A DNA stretch of 32,962 nt from Gilliamella sp. App6-5 (GCF_001690525.1 NZ_LZGT01000079.1:1-32962), one strand, 5' to 3'; shown: positions 22,251-31,447, counted from the stretch's first letter. Notes: generated from the sequence alone by a model not told the origin. Program-made: numbers and translations.

Positions 22251-23308
22251 TCAATACCCCCGAAGACCGCTACCTGATTTTTTTCTACAAATATATCTTT
22301 ATCGGGGTAAACTAATTCATGGGCATACTCGCCGAATGATGAACTAATCACTTCGCTAATACGTGATCTAAATAGTGTTGATTGTGGTCTCCCTTCGCGT
22401 AACAAAAATTCTTTTAACTCGGCTTCTATTTGATAACGAATTTTTGGGTTATCAGGTGTGACCATAATTTTAAAATTAATAGGTTTGGGTGTTGGTGAAA
22501 ACACTATCAGCATAGAGCCAGCAACGGGTGCCAGTGGATCAATATGTTTTTTGACATTTTGAATTGTGGTATTGTCTAAAACGGGATTAACGGGATCACT
22601 ATTTGCAACCATCACGCCAACGCTACCCGCTCCAGCCCAATGACGATAACACCAAGCCCTTGTAACGCTAGGTACTTCTTTTGCCCACTGTATATAATCT
22701 TGATCAGCACCACTTTGAGGAGTGTAATACCATCTGTCTATAACACGTTTTCTAAATGCTTCCAAATCTTCAATATCAGCACCTGCTTCTATTGAATCAG
22801 CAAAACATGTTGATGATAGTCCAGTAACAGGGGTAATCAGTGACATACTGGTACCATCATCGCAGTTTCCTTTTTTACCTACCTCGTCACATACTACAGG
22901 TACTCTTAAAACATTATTTGCTGATGTTGTCGTTTGGGTAACGGTATACATGCGCTGATCAACTTGACGTCTGACTTTTTGGTCTTTATTGATAACAATG
23001 CCATCAGCCACTTCATCAAATCGAATATAACCAACTGCTGGTGTAGGTTGTTTTCTATAGCAGCGTTTCATATTTCCATGCCGAGTTAACCAAGCTTCGT
23101 CTGCTTGATCGGGCAAAATATTTTTAGCCATATTTTCAATGTAGCCTAATAACATATGTGTAGCCCCTGCGATAACTCGCCCATAGACTTCAGGATCGTT
23201 GCGTCGCAGTGAAATTAATTCATCATCGACGGCTAGGCGCGCATATAAATCATTGCGTATAGTTGTGATTAAATCGGGTAATGTTGGTCTTGAAAATCTA
23301 CTAGACAT
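22241..23308 (-). CDS. Baseplate J-like protein (gp47)
   Basis: A 355-residue baseplate J/gp47 protein. It opens MSSRFSRPTLPDLITTIRND, followed by YLEN-type linkers and the core QSGADQDYIQWAKEVPSVTR with AWCYRHWAGAGSVGVMV. J-like proteins form the wedge ring that changes shape on contraction. I use ATG 23308, which overlaps the gp46 stop by 8 bp and fits the family start; an in-frame upstream extension to 23383 lies inside gp46. Confidence 0.92.
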   Translation of the reverse strand: MSSRFSRPTLPDLITTIRNDLYARLAVDDELISLRRNDPEVYGRVIAGATHMLLGYIENMAKNILPDQADEAWLTRHGNMKRCYRKQPTPAVGYIRFDEVADGIVINKDQKVRRQVDQRMYTVTQTTTSANNVLRVPVVCDEVGKKGNCDDGTSMSLITPVTGLSSTCFADSIEAGADIEDLEAFRKRVIDRWYYTPQSGADQDYIQWAKEVPSVTRAWCYRHWAGAGSVGVMVANSDPVNPVLDNTTIQNVKKHIDPLAPVAGSMLIVFSPTPKPINFKIMVTPDNPKIRYQIEAELKEFLLREGRPQSTLFRSRISEVISSSFGEYAHELVYPDKDIFVEKNQVAVFGGIEWI

Positions 23309-23714
23309 TAATATCACTCCATAAGTTGTCAAACCTAAATTCTTCATTGCTGCCATCTTTTTTATAAATATTGATAGTAGCAACTAAAACGGTTAAATCG
23401 GTTCGCTTTACTGAAACATCAATACGTGATGCTAGCCCATCATCAAGCATCCATTGCACCGCTTCTTTTATATAAATTTTTGCAAAATTGGCCGTTTGAT
23501 TAGTCAATTTAGCTCGAGATAATAAATAAAGCCGTGATCCAATTTTGTCATTTGCTATACTTGGGAATGAATCGCCCCACCAACCGTACGGGTGTTCTGA
23601 ATCATCACTGGCGTTTTTGCGTCGCCATGTGAATAGCGAAATTATCAGTGCACGACATAACTTATTTTGAATATTAGTGGGATGAGTATTTCTACCATTT
23701 ATTGTTAATATCAT
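23301..23714 (-). CDS. Baseplate protein gp46
   Basis: A 137-residue Mu gp46-like baseplate wedge (gpW/gp25-related) protein. The pattern FTWRRKNASDDSEHPYGWWG then DKIGSRLYLLSRAKL is characteristic. It begins right after an intrinsic terminator and has only a weak ribosome-binding site, unlike most genes in the operon. Downstream gp47 overlaps it by 8 bp. Confidence 0.88.
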   Translation of the reverse strand: MILTINGRNTHPTNIQNKLCRALIISLFTWRRKNASDDSEHPYGWWGDSFPSIANDKIGSRLYLLSRAKLTNQTANFAKIYIKEAVQWMLDDGLASRIDVSVKRTDLTVLVATINIYKKDGSNEEFRFDNLWSDINV

Positions 23715-23726
23715 TTTGTTTTAGCC

Positions 23727-23751
23727 ATAAAAAAACCGTCTGATGACGGTT
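23727..23751 (-). terminator. Intrinsic terminator inside the tail operon
   Basis: On the minus strand AACCGTC, loop ATCA and GACGGTT are followed by a T run (plus-strand A at 23729-23735). It sits 18 bp past the gp45 stop and 12 bp before the gp46 ATG, in the only real gap between the early-ordered tail genes. The plus strand has no T tail, so it acts in the direction of the tail operon. Confidence 0.8.
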
Positions 23752-23769
23752 GATGTAATGAAGTGAGAG

Positions 23770-24333
23770 TTATTCTAATAATTGATTAGGCGTTTGTGTA
23801 ATCGAGTTTGTTTCGTTATGCGTATGACCATTATAAATAGTTCTGATATTTGAAATAGTGCTAGTTTTGTCTTCTATTTCCCCAGACGATTTTAATGATG
23901 GTGTATTAAACTGTGTTGCTGATGATGCGTTAACTGTTAAGTTTTTTGTATTTAACTCTATGGCATCATCAGCATTCACAATAAATTTATTAGTTTTTAC
24001 ATTGATTTCATTATTGCGATTAAAAATAATGGAGTCGCCTTCGTCTGTGTAAATAGCAACTTCACCTTTTTTAAGCGACTTAATACGGTAGCGACGATCG
24101 CCAGCGGCAAGAATCACACCATGCGACTTATCGCCGTCTAAAAATAACGCTACCGCTTCTGCTCCGTCAAGCGGACGCGACGTAAAGCCGTATGGTTCTA
24201 TATGCTCGACATCACTTTTTTGTTCGCCACCTGACATTTTGATTTGCAACGTTTGGCATTTACTTGCACTGTTACTGAATGTGATATAGCCCCTAGATAC
24301 AAGGTTCATTATTTTATTTAAAACTTTACGCAT
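23770..24333 (-). CDS. Baseplate spike protein gp45 (gpV-like)
   Basis: A 187-residue Mu gp45/P2 gpV-like membrane-piercing spike. An OB-fold part (PYGFTSRPLDGAEAVALFLD, HGVILAAGDRRYR) is followed by a triple-stranded beta-helix (EINVKTNKFIVNADDAIELN, NLTVNASSATQFNTPSL) and the tip motif NGHTHNE (H170, H172), where an iron ion is bound in gpV relatives. The trimer punctures the outer membrane. Its ATG overlaps the gp44 stop (TAATG). Confidence 0.92.
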   Translation of the reverse strand: MRKVLNKIMNLVSRGYITFSNSASKCQTLQIKMSGGEQKSDVEHIEPYGFTSRPLDGAEAVALFLDGDKSHGVILAAGDRRYRIKSLKKGEVAIYTDEGDSIIFNRNNEINVKTNKFIVNADDAIELNTKNLTVNASSATQFNTPSLKSSGEIEDKTSTISNIRTIYNGHTHNETNSITQTPNQLLE

Positions 24334-25406
24334 TAGAATACCTCGCCATCGGATTGCTTACCTTTTTTCTTCTTGGTTTTCTTCTTATCAGGCAAATAGG
24401 CTTCAACGGGTCCTACTTTTAATTCGCATAACGTTCCACGACTGCTTAAGCTGTATTTAACTTCGGCAATAACCAGTTTTTCATTATCATAACCAAGTAG
24501 CGGATCATTAACGACAACCATTTGATTCGGTTTCCATAACGTGCCGTCACCTTGTCGCCAGCCTTGTACGGTGTAAGTGGCTTCTCTGGTTTTGCTTGCC
24601 CTCAGCACTTTTTCCATTTCACAGCGTTCTTGGCAAGTACCGTTATTCGAGTCGCCAGACTGCTTTATAATTAATGGACGATAACGCAGAATTGCCTCAT
24701 CTTTAGATGTAGATCTCACAGATGCGAGCGTTGCTTCACCAAAGTTTTTATCATCACCGACGCTTTGTCCTGAGACAAAATAATCGGAATACCGATCTTT
24801 GATACTCTTTTCAGTATCCGCCGACAAAATATTAGCTCCTAAAACCAAGGCTGTTTTTGCCTCATCTGAACCAATATCACCAATTACTACTTGCCCTTGC
24901 TCATCATCAAACACAATAATTTGTTGCATGCCCATTATTTTACTAATGACATCAAAAACGGTATCCCCTTGGTCCGCTTGAATACTCAGAGATCCAGCAT
25001 CATTACCTTGGTTGATAACATTTAGCTTAAAGGGTTTCACCAAATCTTGAATAACTTGAATAGTTGAACTACCGCTATATTGCTTGGGTTCTGCACTACA
25101 ATCAACACAATCTGCGGTTTTACTTCTGCCGACAATGCCCATTGATAGCGAACCTGCATCATATCTAATCGGCAACGCTTCAACGTAACCCGTTAAAACC
25201 ACATCATCATCGATATACACTTCGACTAAATCACCATTTTTAACATCAATTTTTGTTTCTGAGTCATCACCTGATGATGGCCATTGTCGAGTAATGGTGA
25301 CATTAAAATCACGGGCTAGCCGTTCAATACCGGCCGAAATACTTACATCAGTCCAGCCACCGAAGTACTTACGGTTAACTTTTAAAAAAACGTTATTATC
25401 ACTCAT
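24333..25406 (-). CDS. Baseplate hub protein gp44 (Mu P)
   Basis: A 357-residue hub protein of the Mu gp44/P family, structurally related to T4 gp27 and late-control D proteins. Typical segments are YFGGWTDVSISAGIERLARD, DVISKIMGMQQIIVFDDEQG and RVEQGWRQGD-like YTVQGWRQGDGTLWKPNQMV. The C-terminus is lysine-rich (PDKKKTKKKKGKQ). It connects tape measure, N protein and spike. The start overlaps the gp43 stop (ATGA). Confidence 0.9.
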   Translation of the reverse strand: MSDNNVFLKVNRKYFGGWTDVSISAGIERLARDFNVTITRQWPSSGDDSETKIDVKNGDLVEVYIDDDVVLTGYVEALPIRYDAGSLSMGIVGRSKTADCVDCSAEPKQYSGSSTIQVIQDLVKPFKLNVINQGNDAGSLSIQADQGDTVFDVISKIMGMQQIIVFDDEQGQVVIGDIGSDEAKTALVLGANILSADTEKSIKDRYSDYFVSGQSVGDDKNFGEATLASVRSTSKDEAILRYRPLIIKQSGDSNNGTCQERCEMEKVLRASKTREATYTVQGWRQGDGTLWKPNQMVVVNDPLLGYDNEKLVIAEVKYSLSSRGTLCELKVGPVEAYLPDKKKTKKKKGKQSDGEVF

Positions 25407-26782
25407 GGTTTGGGTACTCGCAGCTCTTTAACGGGAATAAAACCAGGATGAAGAATATTGTTGCGAATCGATATATCACCACCACGGGTGGCATTGTTAT
25501 AGAGATAGTGCGCTAAAACTAAATCGGGCAATACTTCATTAGGCATATAAACAATAGTTTTTTCTATTTTGATTAAGCGTGCATTGATATCTTGGTTAAC
25601 TGCAGCTTTTAATTTTACTAGTGCAATATATAAACCATCATGCTCGGTTCTTGACAGTTCTTTATCAAACGATTCATTAATGGAATCTTTGATATCTAGT
25701 AAATCATCAAATGAAATTGTATTACTTTTTTCAACTGTTGATGATGTTGATATGGTTGAGCTTGTTATGTTAGCCTGTGGATTGTTTATGTTCCCATTTG
25801 GCAAAACATCCCTTCGACTGAAATAATTCTCTTTTTTATCTTTTGTAGATTCTAATGTGACAGGAGCAAACGCTTGTTTTCTTTTATCTTCAACCTGTTT
25901 CGGTAGTGACGCGATTATTCGTGATGCTTCTGTTAGTGCGGTTACTCGAATCGCGGTATTAATTAGGTTTTGATTTTTCTTTCTTTTTTTGGTGGATTTG
26001 CTATCGGTTGACCAAATCGCACCGGGTAAAATGCTTTTTATAAATGATATACCGTTAAACACTTTTACTCTTGCTATTAACCCATTTATAGAATTTGAGA
26101 ATTTTGTTGCACTCTCCCAAACATTTTTAATTGAATTAATAATGGATGAACCACCAGCACCAAGAATGGGCGATAAATCACCATTTAGGATTTTAACCGC
26201 ATCATTAACATAGGGAGTTATCGCATTATAAGCATCAGCGATGTCATTTAAAATTGACATGGTGTCATCCAAAATACTGCTTTGTACAAAATCGGGCGCA
26301 TCGATTAAGTCAAAATCTTCAAACGCATCTAATAGCTCTTGATCTACATTATCTGCATTTTCATCAACCACATCATCAGTAGCAATAGATGAATCGGGGA
26401 AGATTAATTCACCCGCCTCAACAAAAGAGAATGAAATAACACTCATTCGACCGTTTTCAACGGAGTTACTTATTGTTGCGGTACCTACAATATTGACATT
26501 AAGTTCACCAAGTATTGGATGGATGAGTATCCCTGCGCCTTCTTCCTCGATTGCTTCTATCAGTTTTTCAGTTTGTTCTTTGTGATCATCACCAATCACA
26601 AAGGCGTCAATTTTATTTTTACGTGCTGAACGTCCCAGATCTTCGGTATAGGGTACATCCCTAAACGGGTATTCATGTGTTTGATTGCGCCGACCGAATT
26701 CAGATGATGTACCGCTAACTTGAAACGGTACACCACGAAAACTAGCCGGCAATAAATTATTTAACCAATTCATGAAATTCAT
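25403..26782 (-). CDS. DNA circularisation-type protein gp43 (Mu N)
   Basis: A 459-residue protein with the DNA_circ_N domain in its first about 95 residues (SFRGVPFQVSGTSSEFGRRN, EYPFRDVPYTEDLGRSARK). Mu N is a tail/baseplate component; the name comes from an old phenotype. The middle is helical (NDIADAYNAITPYVNDAVKI) and has a Ser/Thr-rich linker (ANITSSTISTSSTVEKS). ATG 26782 overlaps the tape-measure stop (TGATG), and a further ATG 9 bases on is also possible. Confidence 0.9.
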   Translation of the reverse strand: MNFMNWLNNLLPASFRGVPFQVSGTSSEFGRRNQTHEYPFRDVPYTEDLGRSARKNKIDAFVIGDDHKEQTEKLIEAIEEEGAGILIHPILGELNVNIVGTATISNSVENGRMSVISFSFVEAGELIFPDSSIATDDVVDENADNVDQELLDAFEDFDLIDAPDFVQSSILDDTMSILNDIADAYNAITPYVNDAVKILNGDLSPILGAGGSSIINSIKNVWESATKFSNSINGLIARVKVFNGISFIKSILPGAIWSTDSKSTKKRKKNQNLINTAIRVTALTEASRIIASLPKQVEDKRKQAFAPVTLESTKDKKENYFSRRDVLPNGNINNPQANITSSTISTSSTVEKSNTISFDDLLDIKDSINESFDKELSRTEHDGLYIALVKLKAAVNQDINARLIKIEKTIVYMPNEVLPDLVLAHYLYNNATRGGDISIRNNILHPGFIPVKELRVPKP

Positions 26783-28959
26783 CAATATATTCCTAAAGCA
26801 TATGGATTCCAGCCAACATCAGCTTTAGTATTAAAACCTGATGCTTGCTTGGTTTGTTTTACAACGGTTCCTTGTGGTGCATTTTCAAACTTCACAACCA
26901 ATTCACCGTTGCTATTTCGATTTGCATTACTATTTGAAAAGTTATTGAGTGGCATTTGCGGTTTTTGATAATATGGGGATGCAACCATTGGACGGGTCAT
27001 TTCTTTCGGTAAACTCGCTGTATCAACCGTAACTTTTACTTTCTTTTCATCTTCACCAAAAATAGAGTTCCACACGTCTAGTAACGGCTCGATGCCAGAC
27101 TTAACATTATCCCATAAGTTTTTAAAGAAATTCTGAACACTTTCCCACACTTTTGGTATAGCTTCACCAGCGTCTTTGAAAGGTTCGACAAATACATCGA
27201 TGATCTGCATTACATGAGGTTGAATAAATTCCCATAGATCGCTAAAGAAATGACTTACCACCTGCCATGATTTTACAATCTCTTCACCGCCTGCTTTGAA
27301 GCCTGCTATAAAGAAGTCAATAATAGGCATAATAAATGGTTTGATAAATTCCCATAACTCACTGAAAAACTTAATCACAGCATTCCAACCTTCTTCAATG
27401 AGTGCCGCTCCAGCTTTGAATCCGTCAATAAAAACATCAAAAATAGGCATGACATAAGGCTTGATTACCCCCCACAGCCACTGGAAAAATTTAACAATAT
27501 CATCCCAATATGTAATGATTAACACTGCTGCTATAGCAATACCAGTCATAATAAATCCTATTGGGTTCGCAGCCATTACAGCATTCAAAGCCATTGATGC
27601 TGCACGTACCTTTTTAAATACATTTGATAATTTTATTTGAGCTGCTGTGTGAAACTTTGTTGCCAATTCATTAGCTTTGAGTACGCCATTGTAAATATCG
27701 ATCCCTGTTGATAGTGCATCAACAATAGTATTCACTCCCGCACACGCAATCCGTAACCCAATTAACCCCGCAACCGCCATCGCAGCCATCTTCACTAGTT
27801 CAGGGTTTTCTTGAATAAAATGCCCGAATGAAATAACCAGCGGTGTTAACTCCTCTAATAGTTGACTAAATACCGGTAATAAGGCGTCACCAATTGATAA
27901 ACTAATATTGGTTAGCGCATTGTCAAAAAGTCGTAATTTATTTGCGGTCGTGTTTGAACGGGATTCATATGCTTTCTGCATTGAACCAGCATATTGAGAA
28001 GCATCACCAACCCGATTAAAGTTTGTTTTTAATAGCTCCATATTGTCGAGCAATGGCGATATAGCTGCAACACTTTCTTTACCGAATAACATGGTTAATA
28101 CAGCCGACTGACGATCTTTAGACACTTCACCTAATGATTCAAGTACCGACATAATTGTCCCTTCGGCATCTTTCTGCATTCCTTTTGCTATTTGAGTTGA
28201 TGTGAAGCCTAACTGTTGCAATGCCTCTTGTTGCTCCTCAGTCGCTCCTATACCTGATGTCAGCGTCGACATAAAGTTTTTAATACCCGTGGCTGCCTGA
28301 TCGGTATTTGTCCCCGTTGCAATAATTGTTGAACTTAATGCCGCTAATTTATCAGCACTAACCCCAGATGTTGCCGCAAGCGTCCCCATTTTTGTGACTA
28401 CATCTGAAATATCTTTTGCTTTTACACCTTGTGCATTACTCAATAAATTGATCTTGTCGGATAAGCCAACAACTTCACTTTGAGTGAGTTTTAAATCCGT
28501 TCGCCAAGTAGCCATATTACTGACAGCCTCTTCAGTTGAGGTACCAAATGCAATACCCATTTTTACGGCATCTTCAGTAAATTGTATCAAATCATCCTTT
28601 GGGATATTTGCCTGACCACCTGCAGCAACGATAGAGGCGATATCTTTTGCTGCTATTGGCAAACGTAATGACATTTCACGAATATCTTGCCCCATTTGTT
28701 TAAATTGTTCAGGCGTATCAAAGTCAACAACCTTTCTGAGATCCGCCATCATTTCTTCATATGCCATCGCATCCTCCACCCCTTTTACAAATGGCTGAGA
28801 AATAGAAAGGCCCGTTACAGCATCTTTTAAACCAAGTTTGCCAAATCCTGATTCGTTCATTTTTTTTTGGAACTCCTCAAGTTTTTCTTTCATTTTGTTT
28901 AATTGAGGTGACAGCTTATCAACACATGTCACTACTGCTTTTAAGTTAAAGCCTGCCAT
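26782..28959 (-). CDS. Tape-measure protein with 40-residue repeats (gp42)
   Basis: A 725-residue tail tape-measure protein (TP901/Mu gp42 type) that sets tail length and is ejected with DNA. The TP901 core covers about 70-340 (YEEMMADLRKVVDF, LAATSGVSADKLAALSSTII, GKESVAAISPLLDN). Two hydrophobic regions follow (about 383-405 and 455-480). Four tandem repeats then start at W485, W525, W565 and W605, an exact 40-residue period, each of type W..V..FF..LW..I.P...PI.D.F..GF. Its ATG directly follows the gp41' stop. The repeats look like a recently amplified helical ruler unit. Confidence 0.93.
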   Translation of the reverse strand: MAGFNLKAVVTCVDKLSPQLNKMKEKLEEFQKKMNESGFGKLGLKDAVTGLSISQPFVKGVEDAMAYEEMMADLRKVVDFDTPEQFKQMGQDIREMSLRLPIAAKDIASIVAAGGQANIPKDDLIQFTEDAVKMGIAFGTSTEEAVSNMATWRTDLKLTQSEVVGLSDKINLLSNAQGVKAKDISDVVTKMGTLAATSGVSADKLAALSSTIIATGTNTDQAATGIKNFMSTLTSGIGATEEQQEALQQLGFTSTQIAKGMQKDAEGTIMSVLESLGEVSKDRQSAVLTMLFGKESVAAISPLLDNMELLKTNFNRVGDASQYAGSMQKAYESRSNTTANKLRLFDNALTNISLSIGDALLPVFSQLLEELTPLVISFGHFIQENPELVKMAAMAVAGLIGLRIACAGVNTIVDALSTGIDIYNGVLKANELATKFHTAAQIKLSNVFKKVRAASMALNAVMAANPIGFIMTGIAIAAVLIITYWDDIVKFFQWLWGVIKPYVMPIFDVFIDGFKAGAALIEEGWNAVIKFFSELWEFIKPFIMPIIDFFIAGFKAGGEEIVKSWQVVSHFFSDLWEFIQPHVMQIIDVFVEPFKDAGEAIPKVWESVQNFFKNLWDNVKSGIEPLLDVWNSIFGEDEKKVKVTVDTASLPKEMTRPMVASPYYQKPQMPLNNFSNSNANRNSNGELVVKFENAPQGTVVKQTKQASGFNTKADVGWNPYALGIY

Positions 28960-29172
28960 TTATGATTCCTTGCTATTTTCTATGCGATTTGCTTGTTCAC
29001 ATAATTCAAAAACTTCGGATAGTGAACGTTCTTCTATGATATAAAAGGGGGAGAGTTGCCAGTACTTGGCGAGGTCAAAACAAAGGTTTACAAGATATTC
29101 GATTGTGATTATTTCACTGTCGCCTGTTCCTCCACTGTAGGTATTGTCTCCCTCTCCTTTGGGCCAAAGCAC
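28960..29172 (-). CDS. Tail assembly chaperone extension (gp41')
   Basis: A frame that overlaps the end of gp41 and ends just before the tape-measure ATG. It is probably not translated alone (its only local start is GTG with no ribosome site) but as the second half of a frameshift fusion. A -1 slip at CCCAAAG (29157-29163) joins 85 residues of gp41 to 65 residues here (GEGDNTYSGGTGDSEIITIE ... NRIENSKES), giving 150 aa. In many phages the fusion and short form together guide tail-tube assembly on the tape measure. Confidence 0.75.
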   Translation of the reverse strand: MLWPKGEGDNTYSGGTGDSEIITIEYLVNLCFDLAKYWQLSPFYIIEERSLSEVFELCEQANRIENSKES

Positions 29173-29411
29173 ATCATGATTTCACCTGTAATCATTAAAA
29201 AATCATACGGGGTGAGCTGTTCAACAGAGCTTGGTGTAACGTTACCTAGCGCAACAATGTAATCGGCCACTTTTTTAGGGTCGCCAATCATTTGGCTATC
29301 AAATGGGAAGCCTAATTTTTTGATATCTTTGACTGTTGGCTCTTTTAATTCCAGTACATGTAACTCATTGCCGTGTGCCATAATCGGCTGTGATAATTTA
29401 ATTTCTTTCAT
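29109..29411 (-). CDS. Tail assembly chaperone gp41
   Basis: A 100-residue Mu gp41-like tail assembly chaperone (Phage_TAC_7 type): MKEIKLSQPIMAHGNELHVL with PTVKDIKKLGFP and LTPYDFLMITGEIM. Its position between tube and tape-measure genes is that of lambda G. Its start overlaps the tube stop by one base (TAATG). The short form ends at TAA 29109; the longer form arises by frameshifting at 29157. Confidence 0.88.
   Translation of the reverse strand: MKEIKLSQPIMAHGNELHVLELKEPTVKDIKKLGFPFDSQMIGDPKKVADYIVALGNVTPSSVEQLTPYDFLMITGEIMMCFGPKERETIPTVEEQATVK
29157..29163 (-). other. Programmed -1 frameshift site
   Basis: The minus strand reads C CCA AAG in the gp41 frame, a canonical X XXY YYZ slippery heptamer, placed inside the gp41/gp41' overlap. 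Slipping by -1 re-pairs to CCC AAA and enters the open gp41' frame. I see no strong downstream stem by eye. Tail chaperone frameshifting is well known; the Mu site itself was reported as a -2 shift. Confidence 0.75.
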
Positions 29412-29773
29412 TATTGATAAAATCCTTCTTCACCGTGAAATTCGATTTCTGCTGTACCTTCTTCGGCATTGTGATTGACTTCACCTTCAACCCAGGCATT
29501 AGACAAAACGTAAACTTTGCCGTTGGCCAGTTCTGCGGTAACGGTCATTGAATCACTCGACACCAACTTGTCGATTGGAAAATCGCCCGGTACTTTAAAT
29601 GTCCCTTTAATGTAGGGTGCACGGAATGTTTCTTTGTAGTGAACGCTATTATCTAACCCCAAAATGCTTTCTTTAACGTTAGTATTCATCGGGACTTCAA
29701 TACCGCCTGTTAATGATAGTTGGTTGGAATCAACTTTAATATAAGTTGTTCCAGCAATACGTCGTTGTGTCAT
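29411..29773 (-). CDS. Tail tube protein (gp40, Mu M)
   Basis: A 120-residue Mu gpM-like tube protein. It starts MTQRRIAGTTYIKVDSNQLS, contains the beta-rich core ETFRAPYIKGTFKVPGDFPI and ends AEIEFHGEEGFYQ. It forms the inner tube inside the sheath. Start and stop overlap neighbours by single bases (TAATG) on both sides, matching the need for balanced sheath and tube expression. Confidence 0.92.
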   Translation of the reverse strand: MTQRRIAGTTYIKVDSNQLSLTGGIEVPMNTNVKESILGLDNSVHYKETFRAPYIKGTFKVPGDFPIDKLVSSDSMTVTAELANGKVYVLSNAWVEGEVNHNAEEGTAEIEFHGEEGFYQ

Positions 29774-31272
29774 TAGTTTTTCTCCTCTGGATATTGCAAT
29801 CTAAACTGTGCTAACACAGCAAAAACGCGTAATTGATTAACGAGATCGGGTGGGAATAACACATCCAATCGATTCGGATCGTTGACATTTCGTTCAACAA
29901 TTAAGTTCTTCTTGAACACATCAAAATTTTCAACTAAGCCTAGTAATTCTAATTGACGATAAGTGGCGTTGATTTCTGCCTTAGCGACGGAAGGGGTGAT
30001 AATTGCCTGCCCAGCACCAAATCTGGTTCCATCATTTGCCAATTTATGCCGCGGGTATTTCGATGTGATCACACTACGTAATTTACGTAATACATAAGCG
30101 AGTGTATGAAGTGTTTCACTATCTAAATAACTATTATCGGCTACACCGTAACTGTTACGTTGATATGTGGTAATATCTCGCTGAATTAATAAATTACCGC
30201 TAGAAGCATATGCTGTCGCAATACCGTGGCTTAATAATGATTGTTGCTCTGTAAGCGTGAATTGGTGACTATCGGATGCTGGCAATGCACCATTTAATAA
30301 CCCCGTTTGCGTTGGGCGAGCCGGATCATTACGAATAAATACAGCATTACGAGCAGTTCGCATCGCAATTAATTCATCAATACCCGTTTGAATGGTTTTC
30401 TCATAACCTGCAACAGTAATATGTTGGTAATTTAATTTATCACCAAACTCTATAAGTTCGGATAAATCGCCTTTTTTAGCAGTATAAGCATGTCCATACA
30501 ATTGGCGCGCATAGCTCCAACGACCTGTAGTATCATCCATTTCATGATTAAATGTTGCCAAAGATGATAAGTCATTAAATGGAAATGCGATAAAATCAAG
30601 GAGTTTGTCACCCATGGCGGCAATAACGGGCGTTAAATCTGGAGTGCCTGTTCCACCATACATTTGAGTAATAACAATATTTAAACCGTCTGGTGTTTCT
30701 TCTCCGCCGATTGTGCCATAGTAGTTAAAGCACAGAGGAATATCATTACCGCTCAATCCTTTGTGTTTGGCTGTTAGCGTTATTGTGCTATTCGTCACGG
30801 TTGCGGTAACAGGTAAATCAGGATGAGCATTAATCGCATTATGCAGTCCATTTGCTATGCTTTCTGCAGTATCAGAAACGGTTACTCTCGATTGAATTTT
30901 ACTGTTACCAATATAGAGACTTAATGTGCCTGTTTCTTCTGCGGTGCCTGATATTTGGATAGTACCAGATGCATTCGAGCCTGCTGTGGGTTCATCTACA
31001 GCGATGACAAAAAGCTCACCAAAATTATCGATATTGCGATAGGCTTCAACCATTCTAGATAATTGACTGCCTCGTCCTGCGAGTTTTTTAGCTTGATCTA
31101 CAGACGACATAATAATGAGCTTATTACGTTCAATGGTACTATCCGCTAGCGGATAAGCAATAATTAATGAAGCACCGCTATCTTGAATTGTATTGGCCGC
31201 AGAGGAATCCACTTCCGCATAAAATAGAGGAACTTTTATATTACTAGGAATGTTGTTAAAACTAATTGTCAT
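29773..31272 (-). CDS. Contractile tail sheath (gp39, Mu L)
   Basis: A 499-residue sheath protein, essentially the Mu gpL length (495 aa). The N-terminus ISFNNIPSNIKVPLFYAEVD and segments RNKLIIMSSVDQAKKLAGRG, TGRWSYARQLYGHAYTAKKG, QRNSYGVADNSYLDSETLHT and RLDVLFPPDLVNQLRVFAVL are typical. It contracts to drive the tube into the cell. It overlaps the upstream DUF2635 gene by 11 bp. Confidence 0.95.
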   Translation of the reverse strand: MTISFNNIPSNIKVPLFYAEVDSSAANTIQDSGASLIIAYPLADSTIERNKLIIMSSVDQAKKLAGRGSQLSRMVEAYRNIDNFGELFVIAVDEPTAGSNASGTIQISGTAEETGTLSLYIGNSKIQSRVTVSDTAESIANGLHNAINAHPDLPVTATVTNSTITLTAKHKGLSGNDIPLCFNYYGTIGGEETPDGLNIVITQMYGGTGTPDLTPVIAAMGDKLLDFIAFPFNDLSSLATFNHEMDDTTGRWSYARQLYGHAYTAKKGDLSELIEFGDKLNYQHITVAGYEKTIQTGIDELIAMRTARNAVFIRNDPARPTQTGLLNGALPASDSHQFTLTEQQSLLSHGIATAYASSGNLLIQRDITTYQRNSYGVADNSYLDSETLHTLAYVLRKLRSVITSKYPRHKLANDGTRFGAGQAIITPSVAKAEINATYRQLELLGLVENFDVFKKNLIVERNVNDPNRLDVLFPPDLVNQLRVFAVLAQFRLQYPEEKN

Positions 31273-31447
31273 TTTTAGCTACCTTTTTTTCTTGTTTTAC
31301 TTTGATGTTTGTGACTTCTTCAACATCATTATTTGTAAGTCGTCTTGCCCAATATTGGTTAAACTCAACATTACGACCGTTAGTTGGTAAATAATCCCCA
31401 TTATCTGGATCATATACCTGTTTGTTATTGACAGATTTAATTATCAT
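31262..31447 (-). CDS. DUF2635 protein (gp38, Mu K-like position)
   Basis: A 61-residue DUF2635 protein, with the family pattern VYDPDNGDYLPTNGRNVEF then NQYWARRLTNNDVEEV and a Lys-rich end. Role in the tail is unclear, but it consistently sits between terminator and sheath in Mu-like phages. I choose ATG 31447, which has GAGAG upstream and the family start MIIKSV; an in-frame ATG at 31459 would add four residues. It overlaps the gp37 stop. Confidence 0.87.
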   Translation of the reverse strand: MIIKSVNNKQVYDPDNGDYLPTNGRNVEFNQYWARRLTNNDVEEVTNIKVKQEKKVAKNDN

